The notes beneath the pieces are model-generated. The model ran no database searches and had not been told where the DNA came from. It saw only the letters and a list, made by a program, of their open reading frames with translations. A stretch of DNA of 64,000 bases from Hydrogenophilales bacterium 16-64-46. Its GTDB lineage: Bacteria; Pseudomonadota; Gammaproteobacteria; Burkholderiales; Thiobacillaceae. Positions 1 to 7,770 of this stretch are shown piece by piece (within the stretch, counting starts at the first letter, position 1; every line of letters starts with the position of its first letter). The position numbers were made by a program, and so were the translations under genes. The DNA lies in contig NCGY01000006.1 of the NCBI GenBank assembly GCA_002281775.1, forward strand, positions 112,369-176,368, in the 5' to 3' direction.

Positions 1-543
1 CGAGTCGCGTTCCTTGTACGACCATTCCTCGTACTTGTTCCAGAGAAAACGCCGCACCGCGTCCATGCGCAGAAAGATCGCACCGTCGCGCATCGCCGCC
101 GGCGGCGCGATCAGGTCGCGCGCGTATTCGCAGCCCGCCACGAGTACCTGAACGCCTTCGCGCACCTCGGAGCGCTTGAGTTCGGCGAGCACGAAATGTG
201 GCTTGCGGAAACGCCCCAGGCCGCTGCTGTAGACCAGGCCCTGCGGCATCAGGGCGCGATTGATGTCGTCCGCTTCGAAGGGGTCGATGCTGCTTTCGTT
301 GAGCGGTAGCGGCGCGAAATCCTCTTCCTCGACCGCATTCCATTCGCTCTCGCGCGCATTCAGCCAGTCGCCAAGCTCGTCCTTGGGCAAGCGCGCGCCG
401 TAGGGCAGTTCCATTTCCCAGCGGAAGTATTCGCGCATTTCGAGCAGGAAGGTACACATCGTCATGTCGCGCGCGTGGCGGGCGTCGGCGATCATGCAAT
501 TCTTCTGCACGGTGTCGATCAGGTCGGATAGGTTGCCGGACAT
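1..543 (-). CDS. conserved protein, Sfum_1244-like (C-terminus missing)
   Basis: An open frame starts at ATG 543 and runs leftward off the window without a stop, giving 181 codons. The protein begins MSGNLSDLIDTVQKNC and is rich in charged and aromatic residues, with no signal peptide or membrane segment. It resembles the Sfum_1244-type family of uncharacterised bacterial proteins, recognised from overall sequence character only. Codon use is like that of the neighbours. No function can be assigned. Confidence 0.7.
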   Translation of the reverse strand, partial: MSGNLSDLIDTVQKNCMIADARHARDMTMCTFLLEMREYFRWEMELPYGARLPKDELGDWLNARESEWNAVEEEDFAPLPLNESSIDPFEADDINRALMPQGLVYSSGLGRFRKPHFVLAELKRSEVREGVQVLVAGCEYARDLIAPPAAMRDGAIFLRMDAVRRFLWNKYEEWSYKERDS

Positions 544-668
544 GGATGCGCTCCTGCTGGGGACGTGCTTGCAGTGTACGAATAAAACCGGTCAGTTCCA
601 ACCATCCGGCCGGGGGCGCGGGTCGAGCCAGCGAACGCCGGCGGGCCCGCGCCAGCGGGGCGAAGTGT

Positions 669-1691
669 CTACCCTTGCCCCGCTGCCGCGAGGCTTACAC
701 GGTTGCGTCCGCCCTGCTTGGCGGCATATAGCGCACGGTCGGCGCGCTCGATGAACTGGGTCGGGGATTCGCCGGGCAGGTGGCGGGCGATGCCGAGGGA
801 GAGAGTGATGCGGGCGGCGGTTTCGTCCTGGTTGCCGCGCTTGATGCGGCCACGCTCGATGGCCCCGCGGATTTGTTCGGCGAGGGTCTGAGCGCCCTGC
901 AGCGAGGTTTCCGGCAGCAGGACGACGAATTCCTCGCCACCGTAGCGGGCGGCCGTATCGCGGCCCTTGATGTTCTGCTTGATGACGCTGGCGACGGCGT
1001 GGATGACCTTGTCGCCAAATACGTGACCATAGGTGTCGTTGATTTTCTTGAAATGGTCGATGTCGCACATCAGCAGGCAGGGGCCTTCCGGCGCGGTATC
1101 ACGGCTGTGGGCGAGGCAGTCGGCGAGTGCCTGGTCAAATCCTCTCCGGTTGGCCAGGCCCGTGAGGCTGTCGGTCAGCGAAGCTTCCCGGGCGCGGGTG
1201 ATTTCGGCGCGCAGGGTTTCGATTTCACTCTGGCTGGATTCCAGGCGCTTGTTCAGGGTGGCGACCGAGGCTTGCATGGATTGTGTGCCGGCCAGCAATT
1301 GTGCGAAATTTTCCGGGTTGCGCAGCGCGTCGCCCTGGGACATGCGCAGCAGGGTTTTGTTGAACACGCCTGCCGCCTGCGAGGCGACGCCGGTGGATTG
1401 CGAAATTTCGCCCAGTATTCGCTGGAATCCGCTGGCAAAGCTGCTGGCCGACTCGTCGCTGACATCGGCCACGTGGCATTCGAACAGCTTGACGATGTCG
1501 TGTTCGTCAAGTTTGCCTTTCCGTGCAAGCAGGTCGCCGAGTGTTTCGCTCAGGCGGGTATTCATGCCGGCTACGTACTCGTACCAGACGGCATAGCTCA
1601 CCGGGTGGAACGCCGCATTCTGACCGGACATGAGTGGCAGTGCACGCCGCAGGTATTCGGCGCTTTCTTCCTTGCTGTGCTGGTACTTCAT
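669..1691 (-). CDS. GGDEF-domain diguanylate cyclase
   Basis: A 340-residue soluble protein. Residues 1-165 are helical with no recognised sensor fold and end in a coiled-coil linker (about 140-170). A GGDEF domain follows, with the entry signature SLTDSLTGLANRRGF (171-185), the metal-binding segment DIDHFKKIND (210-219) and the active-site GGEEF (251-255), which is compatible with c-di-GMP synthesis from two GTP. The product-inhibition RxxD site is KGRD (242-245), so the first arginine is replaced and feedback may be weak. There are no transmembrane segments, so it should be cytoplasmic. The gene stands alone; the next gene on this strand begins 49 bp downstream of where this one starts. Confidence 0.9.
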   Translation of the reverse strand: MKYQHSKEESAEYLRRALPLMSGQNAAFHPVSYAVWYEYVAGMNTRLSETLGDLLARKGKLDEHDIVKLFECHVADVSDESASSFASGFQRILGEISQSTGVASQAAGVFNKTLLRMSQGDALRNPENFAQLLAGTQSMQASVATLNKRLESSQSEIETLRAEITRAREASLTDSLTGLANRRGFDQALADCLAHSRDTAPEGPCLLMCDIDHFKKINDTYGHVFGDKVIHAVASVIKQNIKGRDTAARYGGEEFVVLLPETSLQGAQTLAEQIRGAIERGRIKRGNQDETAARITLSLGIARHLPGESPTQFIERADRALYAAKQGGRNRVSLAAAGQG

Positions 1692-1740
1692 GAGACGTTC
1701 CCGCTTGTTGTGATGTCTGTCTCGAATGCCGCCTAGTGTT

Positions 1741-2274
1741 TCAGTGTTTCGCAGGGTGCGGCATCAGTTTGTCGATGTAGGCAATGGAAACCGCCGAAGC
1801 GATGAAGGCCATGTGGATGACGGTCTGCCAGAGCAGAACCTTGTCATCGAGGTTCGGCGCGTTGATGAAGGTCTTGAGCAGGTGGATCGACGAGATGCCG
1901 ATGATGGCGGTGGCGAGCTTGACCTTGAGCACGTTGGCGTTGACGTGCGACAGCCACTCGGGTTCGTCCGGGTGGCCTTCGAGGTTGAGCCGCGAGACAA
2001 AGGTTTCGTAGCCGCCGACGATGACCATGATGAGCAGGTTGGAGATCATCACCACGTCGATCAGCCCCAGCACGATGAGCATGATCTTCTCTTCGGTCAG
2101 CGTGAACGTGCCGACGACGAGGTGTTCGAGTTCGACCATGAAATGCACGACGTAGACCACCTGCGCCGCGATCAGGCCGAGATAGAGCGGCACCTGCAGC
2201 CAGCGGCTGCCGAACAGGATGGACGACAGCAGCTTGTTGCTTGCGGTGGGCGGACGGTCGAGCGGTGCTTTCAT
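1741..2274 (-). CDS. UPF0114 (YqhA-like) inner membrane protein
   Basis: A 177-residue integral membrane protein with about four hydrophobic helices (about 20-45, 65-90, 110-135, 145-165) and a conserved loop GGYETFVSRL. Length and pattern match the UPF0114/TIGR00645 family typified by E. coli YqhA, whose role is unknown. The start ATG 2274 lies just upstream of hydrophilic residues that precede the first helix, as in the family. It lies downstream of hslU on the same strand with a 48-bp gap, so it may be read through from hslVU. Confidence 0.85.
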   Translation of the reverse strand: MKAPLDRPPTASNKLLSSILFGSRWLQVPLYLGLIAAQVVYVVHFMVELEHLVVGTFTLTEEKIMLIVLGLIDVVMISNLLIMVIVGGYETFVSRLNLEGHPDEPEWLSHVNANVLKVKLATAIIGISSIHLLKTFINAPNLDDKVLLWQTVIHMAFIASAVSIAYIDKLMPHPAKH

Positions 2275-2322
2275 GGTGGCGGATGGGGTCGTTTGGAAAG
2301 TGAGCAGTATGCAGCTGTTGAT

Positions 2323-3645
2323 TTACAGGACGTAGCGGGCAAGGTCTTCGCGTGCCGCCAGGGCACCGAGCCGGACGCTCACCGCTTCGGCGTCGACGAT
2401 GTGGTCGCCACCGACGTTGCCGGCATCGAAGGAAATGTCTTCCAGTAGTTTTTCCATCACCGTGTGCAGCCGGCGCGCGCCGATGTTCTCGGTGCGTTCG
2501 TTCACTTCGAAGGCGATTTCGGCGAGGCGGCGGATGCCGTCCGGGGTAAAGCTGAGCGCCACGCCTTCGGTGGCGAGCAGCGCTTCGTACTGGCGCACGA
2601 GGCAGGCGTCGGTGGCGGTGAGGATGCGCTCGAAATCTTCCACGGAGAGCGCCTGCAACTCGACGCGGATCGGCAGCCGGCCCTGCAGCTCGGGAATTAG
2701 GTCGGAGGGTTTGGAAAGATGGAACGCGCCGCTGGCGATGAAGAGGATGTGGTCGGTCTTCACCATGCCGTATTTGGTGCTGACGGTGGTGCCTTCGATC
2801 AGCGGCAGCAAATCGCGCTGCACGCCCTGTCGCGAGACGTCGCTGCCGTGGGCGTCGCTGCGGGTGGCGATCTTGTCGATCTCATCAAGGAATACGATGC
2901 CGTTCTGCTCCACCGCTTCCAGCGCCTGCTGCTTGATGTCCTCGTCGCCGACCAGGCGCGCGGCCTCTTCCTCGGTCAGCAGTTTGAAGGCGTCCTTCAC
3001 CTTCAGCTTGCGCGTCTGGCGGCGGGTCTGGCCGAGGTTGGCGAACATGCCCTGCAACTGCTGCGACAGATCTTCCATGCCCGGCGGGGTGAAGATTTCC
3101 ATGTTGGGGCTGACGGCCGCTAGGTCGATGTCGATTTCCTTGTCGGCAAGCGTGCCTTCGCGCAGCATCTTGCGGAAGCGCTGGCGCGCCGCGCCGTCTT
3201 CGCGCGGCGTGTCGGGCTCGTTGAAACCCACGCTGCGCGCCGGCGGCAGCAGGGCGTCGAGGATGCGCTCCTCGGCCGCTTCTTCGGCGCGGAATTTCAC
3301 CTTCTGCGTGGCCTGTGCGCGCAGATCCTTGATCGCGGTTTCCATCAGGTCGCGGATGATGGTGTCGACGTCGCGGCCGACGTAGCCGACCTCGGTGAAC
3401 TTGGTCGCCTCGATCTTGATGAAGGGGGCGTTCGCCAGGCGGGCCAGGCGCCGAGCGATCTCGGTCTTGCCCACACCCGTGGGGCCGATCATCAGGATGT
3501 TCTTCGGCGTGATTTCGTGGCGCAGCGGCTCGGCGACCTGCTGGCGCCGCCAGCGGTTCCTGAGGGCGACGGCGACCGCGCGCTTGGCCGCGGCCTGGCC
3601 GACGATGTGCTTGTCGAGTTCGTGGACGATTTCTTTTGGGGTCAT
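2323..3645 (-). CDS. hslU: HslU, ATPase subunit of the HslUV protease
   Basis: A 440-residue AAA+ unfoldase that feeds proteins into the HslV peptidase. Visible features are the N-terminal [17 protein letters not shown], Walker A GPTGVGKT (54-61), the pore motif GYVGRD (about 88-93), the inserted I-domain (about 110-240), Walker B VFLDEIDK, the sensor region and an arginine-rich C-domain. The last residues are RYVL; a C-terminal hydrophobic leucine that docks into HslV is typical of the family. The start codon has no Shine-Dalgarno-like sequence: the 40 bases before it are runs of a CTAGCTC-type repeat (see the inverted repeat at 3664-3770). Translation may depend on hslV or on that structure. 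Confidence 0.97.
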   Translation of the reverse strand: MTPKEIVHELDKHIVGQAAAKRAVAVALRNRWRRQQVAEPLRHEITPKNILMIGPTGVGKTEIARRLARLANAPFIKIEATKFTEVGYVGRDVDTIIRDLMETAIKDLRAQATQKVKFRAEEAAEERILDALLPPARSVGFNEPDTPREDGAARQRFRKMLREGTLADKEIDIDLAAVSPNMEIFTPPGMEDLSQQLQGMFANLGQTRRQTRKLKVKDAFKLLTEEEAARLVGDEDIKQQALEAVEQNGIVFLDEIDKIATRSDAHGSDVSRQGVQRDLLPLIEGTTVSTKYGMVKTDHILFIASGAFHLSKPSDLIPELQGRLPIRVELQALSVEDFERILTATDACLVRQYEALLATEGVALSFTPDGIRRLAEIAFEVNERTENIGARRLHTVMEKLLEDISFDAGNVGGDHIVDAEAVSVRLGALAAREDLARYVL

Positions 3646-3663
3646 CTTAGGGGCTAGGAGCTA

Positions 3664-3770
3664 GGAGCTAGGGGTTAGGAGCTAGGGATGTGGTCGCTTC
3701 GCGGTTCTAGAAAATAGGGCGCGGCCTAGGCCACCTCTCCCCTGGTCCCTAGCTCCTAGCCCCTAGCTCC
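3664..3770. repeat. 25-bp inverted repeat made of TAGGAGC-type heptamers between hslV and hslU
   Basis: The arms are 3664-3688 and 3746-3770, complementary over 25 bases with one G/T mismatch, around a spacer of 57 bases. Each arm is built of near-tandem heptamers (TAGGAGC, TAGGGGC), and more copies run on to 3648. The left arm reaches almost to the hslU start. The right arm contains the hslV stop codon and encodes the last residues of HslV. In hslVU mRNA this would form a very stable hairpin. Confidence 0.85.
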
Positions 3771-4294
3771 TCGATCACATGATTCTGGTTCGAATAGATG
3801 CAGATATCCCCCGCGATGATGAGGCTCTTCTTGACGATTTCAAGCGGGGGCAGCTCGGTATTTTGCAGCAGCGCGACCGCCGCCGACTGCGCGAAGGCAC
3901 CGCCCGAGCCGATGGCGGCGATGCCGAGCTCGGGTTCGAGCACGTCGCCGTTGCCGGTGATGATGAGGGTGTGCTCGGTGTCGGCAACCGCGAGCATGGC
4001 TTCGAGCCGGCGCAGCATGCGGTCGGTGCGCCAGTCCTTGGCGAGTTCGACGGCGCTTCGGAGCAGGTGGCCCTGGTGCTTTTCCAGTTTGGCCTCGAAG
4101 CGCTCGAACAGGGTGAAGGCGTCGGCGGTGCCGCCGGCAAACCCGGCCAGCACGCGTTCCTGGTACAGCCGCCGCACCTTGCGCGCGGTGGCCTTGATGA
4201 CGATGTTGCCAAGGGTGACCTGGCCGTCGCCGCCGAGTGCGACGTGGCTGCCCCGGCGGACCGAGAGGATGGTGGTGCCGCGATATTGTTCCAT
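3749..4294 (-). CDS. hslV: HslV, peptidase subunit of the HslUV protease
   Basis: A 181-residue threonine peptidase. The N-terminus MEQYRG is a short propeptide, and cleavage exposes Thr7 in TTILSVRR, the catalytic nucleophile. Family blocks [51 protein letters not shown] and AIGSGG are intact. I chose ATG 4294 over an upstream in-frame ATG because it aligns with family N-termini. The C-terminus reads IEELGARS; the last residues and the TAG stop are encoded by the TAGGAGC repeat, unlike the usual end of the family. It precedes hslU by 103 bp. Confidence 0.97.
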   Translation of the reverse strand: MEQYRGTTILSVRRGSHVALGGDGQVTLGNIVIKATARKVRRLYQERVLAGFAGGTADAFTLFERFEAKLEKHQGHLLRSAVELAKDWRTDRMLRRLEAMLAVADTEHTLIITGNGDVLEPELGIAAIGSGGAFAQSAAVALLQNTELPPLEIVKKSLIIAGDICIYSNQNHVIEELGARS

Positions 4295-4300
4295 GCCGGG

Positions 4301-4306
4301 ATTATA
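4301..4306 (-). promoter_or_regulatory. candidate -10 box of hslV (leaderless arrangement)
   Basis: A perfect TATAAT on the minus strand is followed by exactly six bases (CCCGGC) and then the hslV ATG. Transcription from it would begin at or next to the start codon. There is no Shine-Dalgarno sequence in this interval and no convincing -35. Three other genes in the window have the same layout. Confidence 0.5.
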
Positions 4307-4886
4307 AGGTCCGTGCCGGTCGCCGGGTGAGCCAGTGCCAGAGGCGGCGCAGCATCCAGAGTGTTGCGACAAGGAAAACGCCTAGCGCCCCGAGAAACGC
4401 CAGCGGGTGGACAAGGGCAAGCCAGAGCCCGGCTCCGAGCAGCGTTTCTTCACCCAGCGAGGCGGCCACGTTGCTCACCGGCTCGGGCGAGGTGTTGATC
4501 AGCGCGCGGCTGCCGGCCTTGGCGACATGGCTGGTGGCGGCGAACCCACCGCCGGCGAGCGCGGCCAGCGTTTGCATCGCGCCGCTGCTGTCGCCGAATA
4601 CGGCGGCCGCGAGCGCGGCCCCTGCGGGAATGCGGATAAAGGTCTGGACGGTGTCGGAGAGACTGTCGACAAGGGGAATCTTGTCGCCGACGAATTCGGC
4701 CAGCGTGAGGACGCCGCTGCCGACGAGCACCAGCGGGTGCGAGAGCACGGCCAGCGATTCGGGCAGCTCGACCCCGCCGCTGCGCCCGAGCAGGCCCAGC
4801 GCGAACACTACGGCGTAGAGCCGCAGGCCGGCCCCCCACGCCAGGGCGGCGGCGAGCGCGGCCTGGGCGATGAAGGCGTCGGACAT
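4302..4886 (-). CDS. DUF4126 membrane protein
   Basis: A 194-residue hydrophobic protein with about five alanine/glycine-rich helices, beginning [20 protein letters not shown]. The segments [24 protein letters not shown] and [20 protein letters not shown] match the DUF4126 family of unknown function. Start ATG 4886 lies five bases after the stop of the STAS gene. The gene ends seven bases before hslV begins, so STAS gene, DUF4126 and hslV are packed head to tail. The hslV -10 box lies inside its last codons. Confidence 0.82.
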   Translation of the reverse strand: MSDAFIAQAALAAALAWGAGLRLYAVVFALGLLGRSGGVELPESLAVLSHPLVLVGSGVLTLAEFVGDKIPLVDSLSDTVQTFIRIPAGAALAAAVFGDSSGAMQTLAALAGGGFAATSHVAKAGSRALINTSPEPVSNVAASLGEETLLGAGLWLALVHPLAFLGALGVFLVATLWMLRRLWHWLTRRPARTL

Positions 4887-4891
4887 CCGGA

Positions 4892-6016
4892 TTAAACGGG
4901 GTGGCGGGGCATCAGCTGGGCGAGCTGGTCGATGCCCATGACGCGGAAAAGCTCGTGGATGAGCGCGTTGTGGCCGCGCAGGGTGATGCTCTTGCCGGTG
5001 CCCAGACATTGCATGAGCACGCTGATGAACTGGCTGACGCTGCCGTAGTCGACGCGAGTCACTTGCGACAGGTCGACCAGCACGCTGCTGTGGCTGGCGG
5101 CGTAGCCGCAGACCTGTTGCAGCGAACTGTCGTTGGCGGGGGTGATTTCCCCGGCCAGTTTGAAGGCGTCGTCCGGGGCGGGTTCGGGCGGCGGGGCCTG
5201 GATCACCTCGGCGGCGCGCACCTCGCTCCACGACGGCGGCGACACCTCGAAGCGCACGGCATAGTCTACCGCCAGATCTTCAAAGGCTTCCATCTGCCCC
5301 AGCGTCTGGTAGATCTCCAGCAGCAGCAACCAGTGCACGGTGCGGCTGTGGGTGGCGCGGTTCAGGTCCTGGAGCAGGGCGATCAGGCGGTCGACGCCGC
5401 TGACCTGCAATTTGCGCTTGGCCTTGCGCGCCTGGGCAAGAATCTTGGCGCATTCGTCTGCCCCGGCTTCGTCGACCATTTCGATGCGCGAGAAATCGAT
5501 ACGCAGCGTCGCTTTCCGGTCGGCTTCGGCCATGCCCAGGGCAAGGGCCTGGGCGGCCTTGCGGTCGAGGAGGCCGGGCAGGTCGAGGCTGGCCGCAGCG
5601 GCCTGGCCGGACGGCGTGGCCGGCGTGCCGCCGTCCTGGGGTTTCCAGACCGGCGGCGAGGTTTCAAAGCGCATGGCGTAATCGAGCCCCAGCTGCTCGA
5701 ATTCCTTTTCGCGATTCTGCACCGCGTAGAGGTCGAACAGCATGTGCCAGGCCCGGCGGTCGGCGTTGCCCAGAATGTCCTTCAATTGCCGCTCGGCCAT
5801 GTCGGGCTGGCCGCTGGCGTAGAGGATGGCGGCTTCGTCGAGCGGGGATTGCGGCGCGCCGCTGGTTTCCTCGACGACGATACCGGAGGACGGCCCGATC
5901 CCCACCCCGACCACGGTCTGGGTCAGCGGGTTATCGTCGGGATCGGGCGCAACAGGCTGGGCCGGCGCGTGTGCCGGGGCCTTGTCTTTGCCTCTTTTGA
6001 AAAACGAGAGAGCCAC
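4892..6016 (-). CDS. STAS-domain protein with a duplicated helical module
   Basis: A 374-residue cytoplasmic protein read from GTG 6016 (VALSFFKRGK). An ATG 69 bases upstream is in frame but would overlap znuB by 26 bases. After a proline-rich linker come two related blocks. Each has a tetratricopeptide-like stretch ending in near-identical text (DYAMRFETSPPVW and DYAVRFEVSPPSW) and then a STAS-like sheet/helix segment (LRIDFSRIEMVDEAGADE; LVDLSQVTRVDYGSVSQF). STAS domains act in anti-sigma antagonism and protein docking. No phosphorylatable serine of the classic DSSG type is evident in the first copy. Role unknown. Confidence 0.75.
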   Translation of the reverse strand: MALSFFKRGKDKAPAHAPAQPVAPDPDDNPLTQTVVGVGIGPSSGIVVEETSGAPQSPLDEAAILYASGQPDMAERQLKDILGNADRRAWHMLFDLYAVQNREKEFEQLGLDYAMRFETSPPVWKPQDGGTPATPSGQAAAASLDLPGLLDRKAAQALALGMAEADRKATLRIDFSRIEMVDEAGADECAKILAQARKAKRKLQVSGVDRLIALLQDLNRATHSRTVHWLLLLEIYQTLGQMEAFEDLAVDYAVRFEVSPPSWSEVRAAEVIQAPPPEPAPDDAFKLAGEITPANDSSLQQVCGYAASHSSVLVDLSQVTRVDYGSVSQFISVLMQCLGTGKSITLRGHNALIHELFRVMGIDQLAQLMPRHPV

Positions 6017-6059
6017 GGGTACTGAATCGGCCAGATGGCGGAAAAGTTGAATGTCGAGT

Positions 6060-6830
6060 CTAGCGCCCTCGCGTCCCCGCGACAACCTGAAGCGCCGTCG
6101 CCGCCAGTGCGGCGGCGGCCAGGGTGACGACGATGGCGGGGCCGGTGGGCCAGTCGGTCAGCGCGGACAAGACCAGACCGCCTGCGTAACCCGAGACGCC
6201 GATCAGCGGCGCCACCAGCAGCCAAATCCTGTCGCGCGTCAGGGTGGCCAGCGCTGGCAGGATCAGACTGGCGAACACCAGATAGATGCCGACCAGCTGC
6301 ACCGACGCGGTGATCGCCAGCGCGAACAGCGCGTAGAAACCCGCGCTGCCGGGGCGGCCGCGTGCCACCAGCGGCCGCCAGGCGAGGCCGATGACTACTG
6401 TAATCACGGCGGCCACGGCAAGCTGGGTGTCCGTCACCCAGAGGATCTGGCCGACCAGCAGGGTCTGCAGGGCTTCGCCGCCGTGCGGGTCGCTCGCCAT
6501 CAGCAGCGTGGCGAGGCTCGCGACCACGACAAAGGCCGAGCCGATCAACGCTTCCTGGCGCGCCGGCCAGCGGCGGTCGCAGGCCGCCAGCAGCGTGGCA
6601 CCCACCAACGCCGCCGCGAAGGCCGTGGCCTGCACCTGCCAGCCGGTTTCCCAGCCGGCCGCGTGGGCGGCGATGACCCCCAGACCGGCGAACTGTGCGA
6701 TGGCGAGGTCGAGAAACACGATGCCGCGCTGCAGGACCCGCCGTCCCAGCGGAATGTGTGTCGCCAGCACCAGCAGGCCGGCCAGCAGCGGCGCGAGCAG
6801 GAGCGCCGGATCGAGTGCGGCGGTGTTCAT
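6060..6830 (-). CDS. znuB: ZnuB-like zinc/manganese ABC transporter permease
   Basis: A 256-residue inner membrane protein of the ABC-3 permease family with seven to eight predicted helices. The segment VFLDLAIAQFAGLGV and the glycine-rich helices GIYLVFASLILPALA match metal permeases. It overlaps znuA by 4 bp (6827-6830, ATGA), which indicates translational coupling. It should form the membrane channel for the ZnuA ligand. No ATPase gene is found beside it: the next gene downstream is the STAS protein and the next upstream of znuA is a beta-barrel. The ATPase must come from elsewhere, or the transporter is inactive. Confidence 0.9.
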   Translation of the reverse strand: MNTAALDPALLLAPLLAGLLVLATHIPLGRRVLQRGIVFLDLAIAQFAGLGVIAAHAAGWETGWQVQATAFAAALVGATLLAACDRRWPARQEALIGSAFVVVASLATLLMASDPHGGEALQTLLVGQILWVTDTQLAVAAVITVVIGLAWRPLVARGRPGSAGFYALFALAITASVQLVGIYLVFASLILPALATLTRDRIWLLVAPLIGVSGYAGGLVLSALTDWPTGPAIVVTLAAAALAATALQVVAGTRGR

Positions 6831-7759
6831 GGTTTCAGTCCGGCCAGCAGCCGGGCGACGGTCGAATCGAACAGGCCGAAGAGATCGGTGCTCTGCGCGT
6901 CGCCGCCCACGGTGAACGGCAGCACGACCTGCGCGAGCCTGGCCTGGTCGGCGATCCAGGCGCTCGGCCGGGCGGGCTGGTAGGCCGCCCGCAACACCAT
7001 CCTGGCCGGGGTGGCGGTCAGCCTGGCCTTCACCTCGGCAAGCTGACCCAGACTGGGCGCGACACCCGGCTTGGCTTCGAGCACGGCGACGCGCTTCAGC
7101 CCCAGCCAGCGTTCCAGATACGGAAATGCGTCGTGCTGCACCACCACCGGCACGCCTTTGAGTGGGGCGGCCTGCGCGTCCCAGCGGGCGATGGCGGCTT
7201 GCCAGCGCGCGGCAAAGTCGGCCCAGCGCGCGCGGTAGTGCGCGGCTTCGCCCGGGTCGAGCGCGGCCATGCGCGCCGCGAGTGCCGCGCCGACGCGGCT
7301 GAAATTGCGCGGGTCGGTCTGGATGTGCGGGTTGCCGGCGGCGTGCACGTCACCGGCCGAGCGGTCGAGCACGGTAGGCTTTTCCAGCAGCGTGACGAAA
7401 TCGGCGGCGAGGAATTGCCCTGGCTGGCCGGTCTGGATGGCGCGGTTGCCGGCGTCGGCCAGAATCACCGGCAGCCAGCCGATTTCCAGTTCGGCGCCGG
7501 TGCAGACCAGCAGGTCGGCACCGCGCGCACGCGCGATCAGCGAGGGGCGTGCTTCGATACGGTGCGGATCCTGGTAGGCGGTGGTGGCGGAGTAAACGCT
7601 CACCTTGTCGCCGCCGATGGCGCTGGCGAGTGCCCCCCATTCGGGTTCGCAGGCAAAGACCTTGAGATCGGCGTGTGCGCCGCCGCTCAAGGCCAGCCCG
7701 AGCACGAGGCCCAGGCGAAGCAGGAAACCCTGGCGGACAAGGATGCGATGGGTTTTCAT
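6827..7759 (-). CDS. znuA: ZnuA-like periplasmic metal-binding protein
   Basis: A 310-residue protein with a signal peptide (about 1-30, ending SGGAHA) and the cluster A-I solute-binding fold. Probable metal ligands are the histidines in YQDPHRIEARPS, AAGNPHIQTDP and VVQHDAFPYL, and an acidic residue in TVGGD near the C-terminus. The histidine-rich flexible loop of E. coli ZnuA is missing. A clear GAGGAG ribosome-binding site precedes ATG 7759. It lies 11 bp downstream of the beta-barrel gene and overlaps znuB, so the three form an operon. Zinc is the likeliest substrate given the CobW GTPase nearby; manganese is possible. Confidence 0.9.
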   Translation of the reverse strand: MKTHRILVRQGFLLRLGLVLGLALSGGAHADLKVFACEPEWGALASAIGGDKVSVYSATTAYQDPHRIEARPSLIARARGADLLVCTGAELEIGWLPVILADAGNRAIQTGQPGQFLAADFVTLLEKPTVLDRSAGDVHAAGNPHIQTDPRNFSRVGAALAARMAALDPGEAAHYRARWADFAARWQAAIARWDAQAAPLKGVPVVVQHDAFPYLERWLGLKRVAVLEAKPGVAPSLGQLAEVKARLTATPARMVLRAAYQPARPSAWIADQARLAQVVLPFTVGGDAQSTDLFGLFDSTVARLLAGLKP

Positions 7760-7770
7760 GGCGAGTCTCC

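Noticed and set aside
3749..4372. Longer HslV start at ATG 4372
   Set aside because: It would add 26 residues that do not occur in the family and would separate the propeptide from the catalytic Thr.
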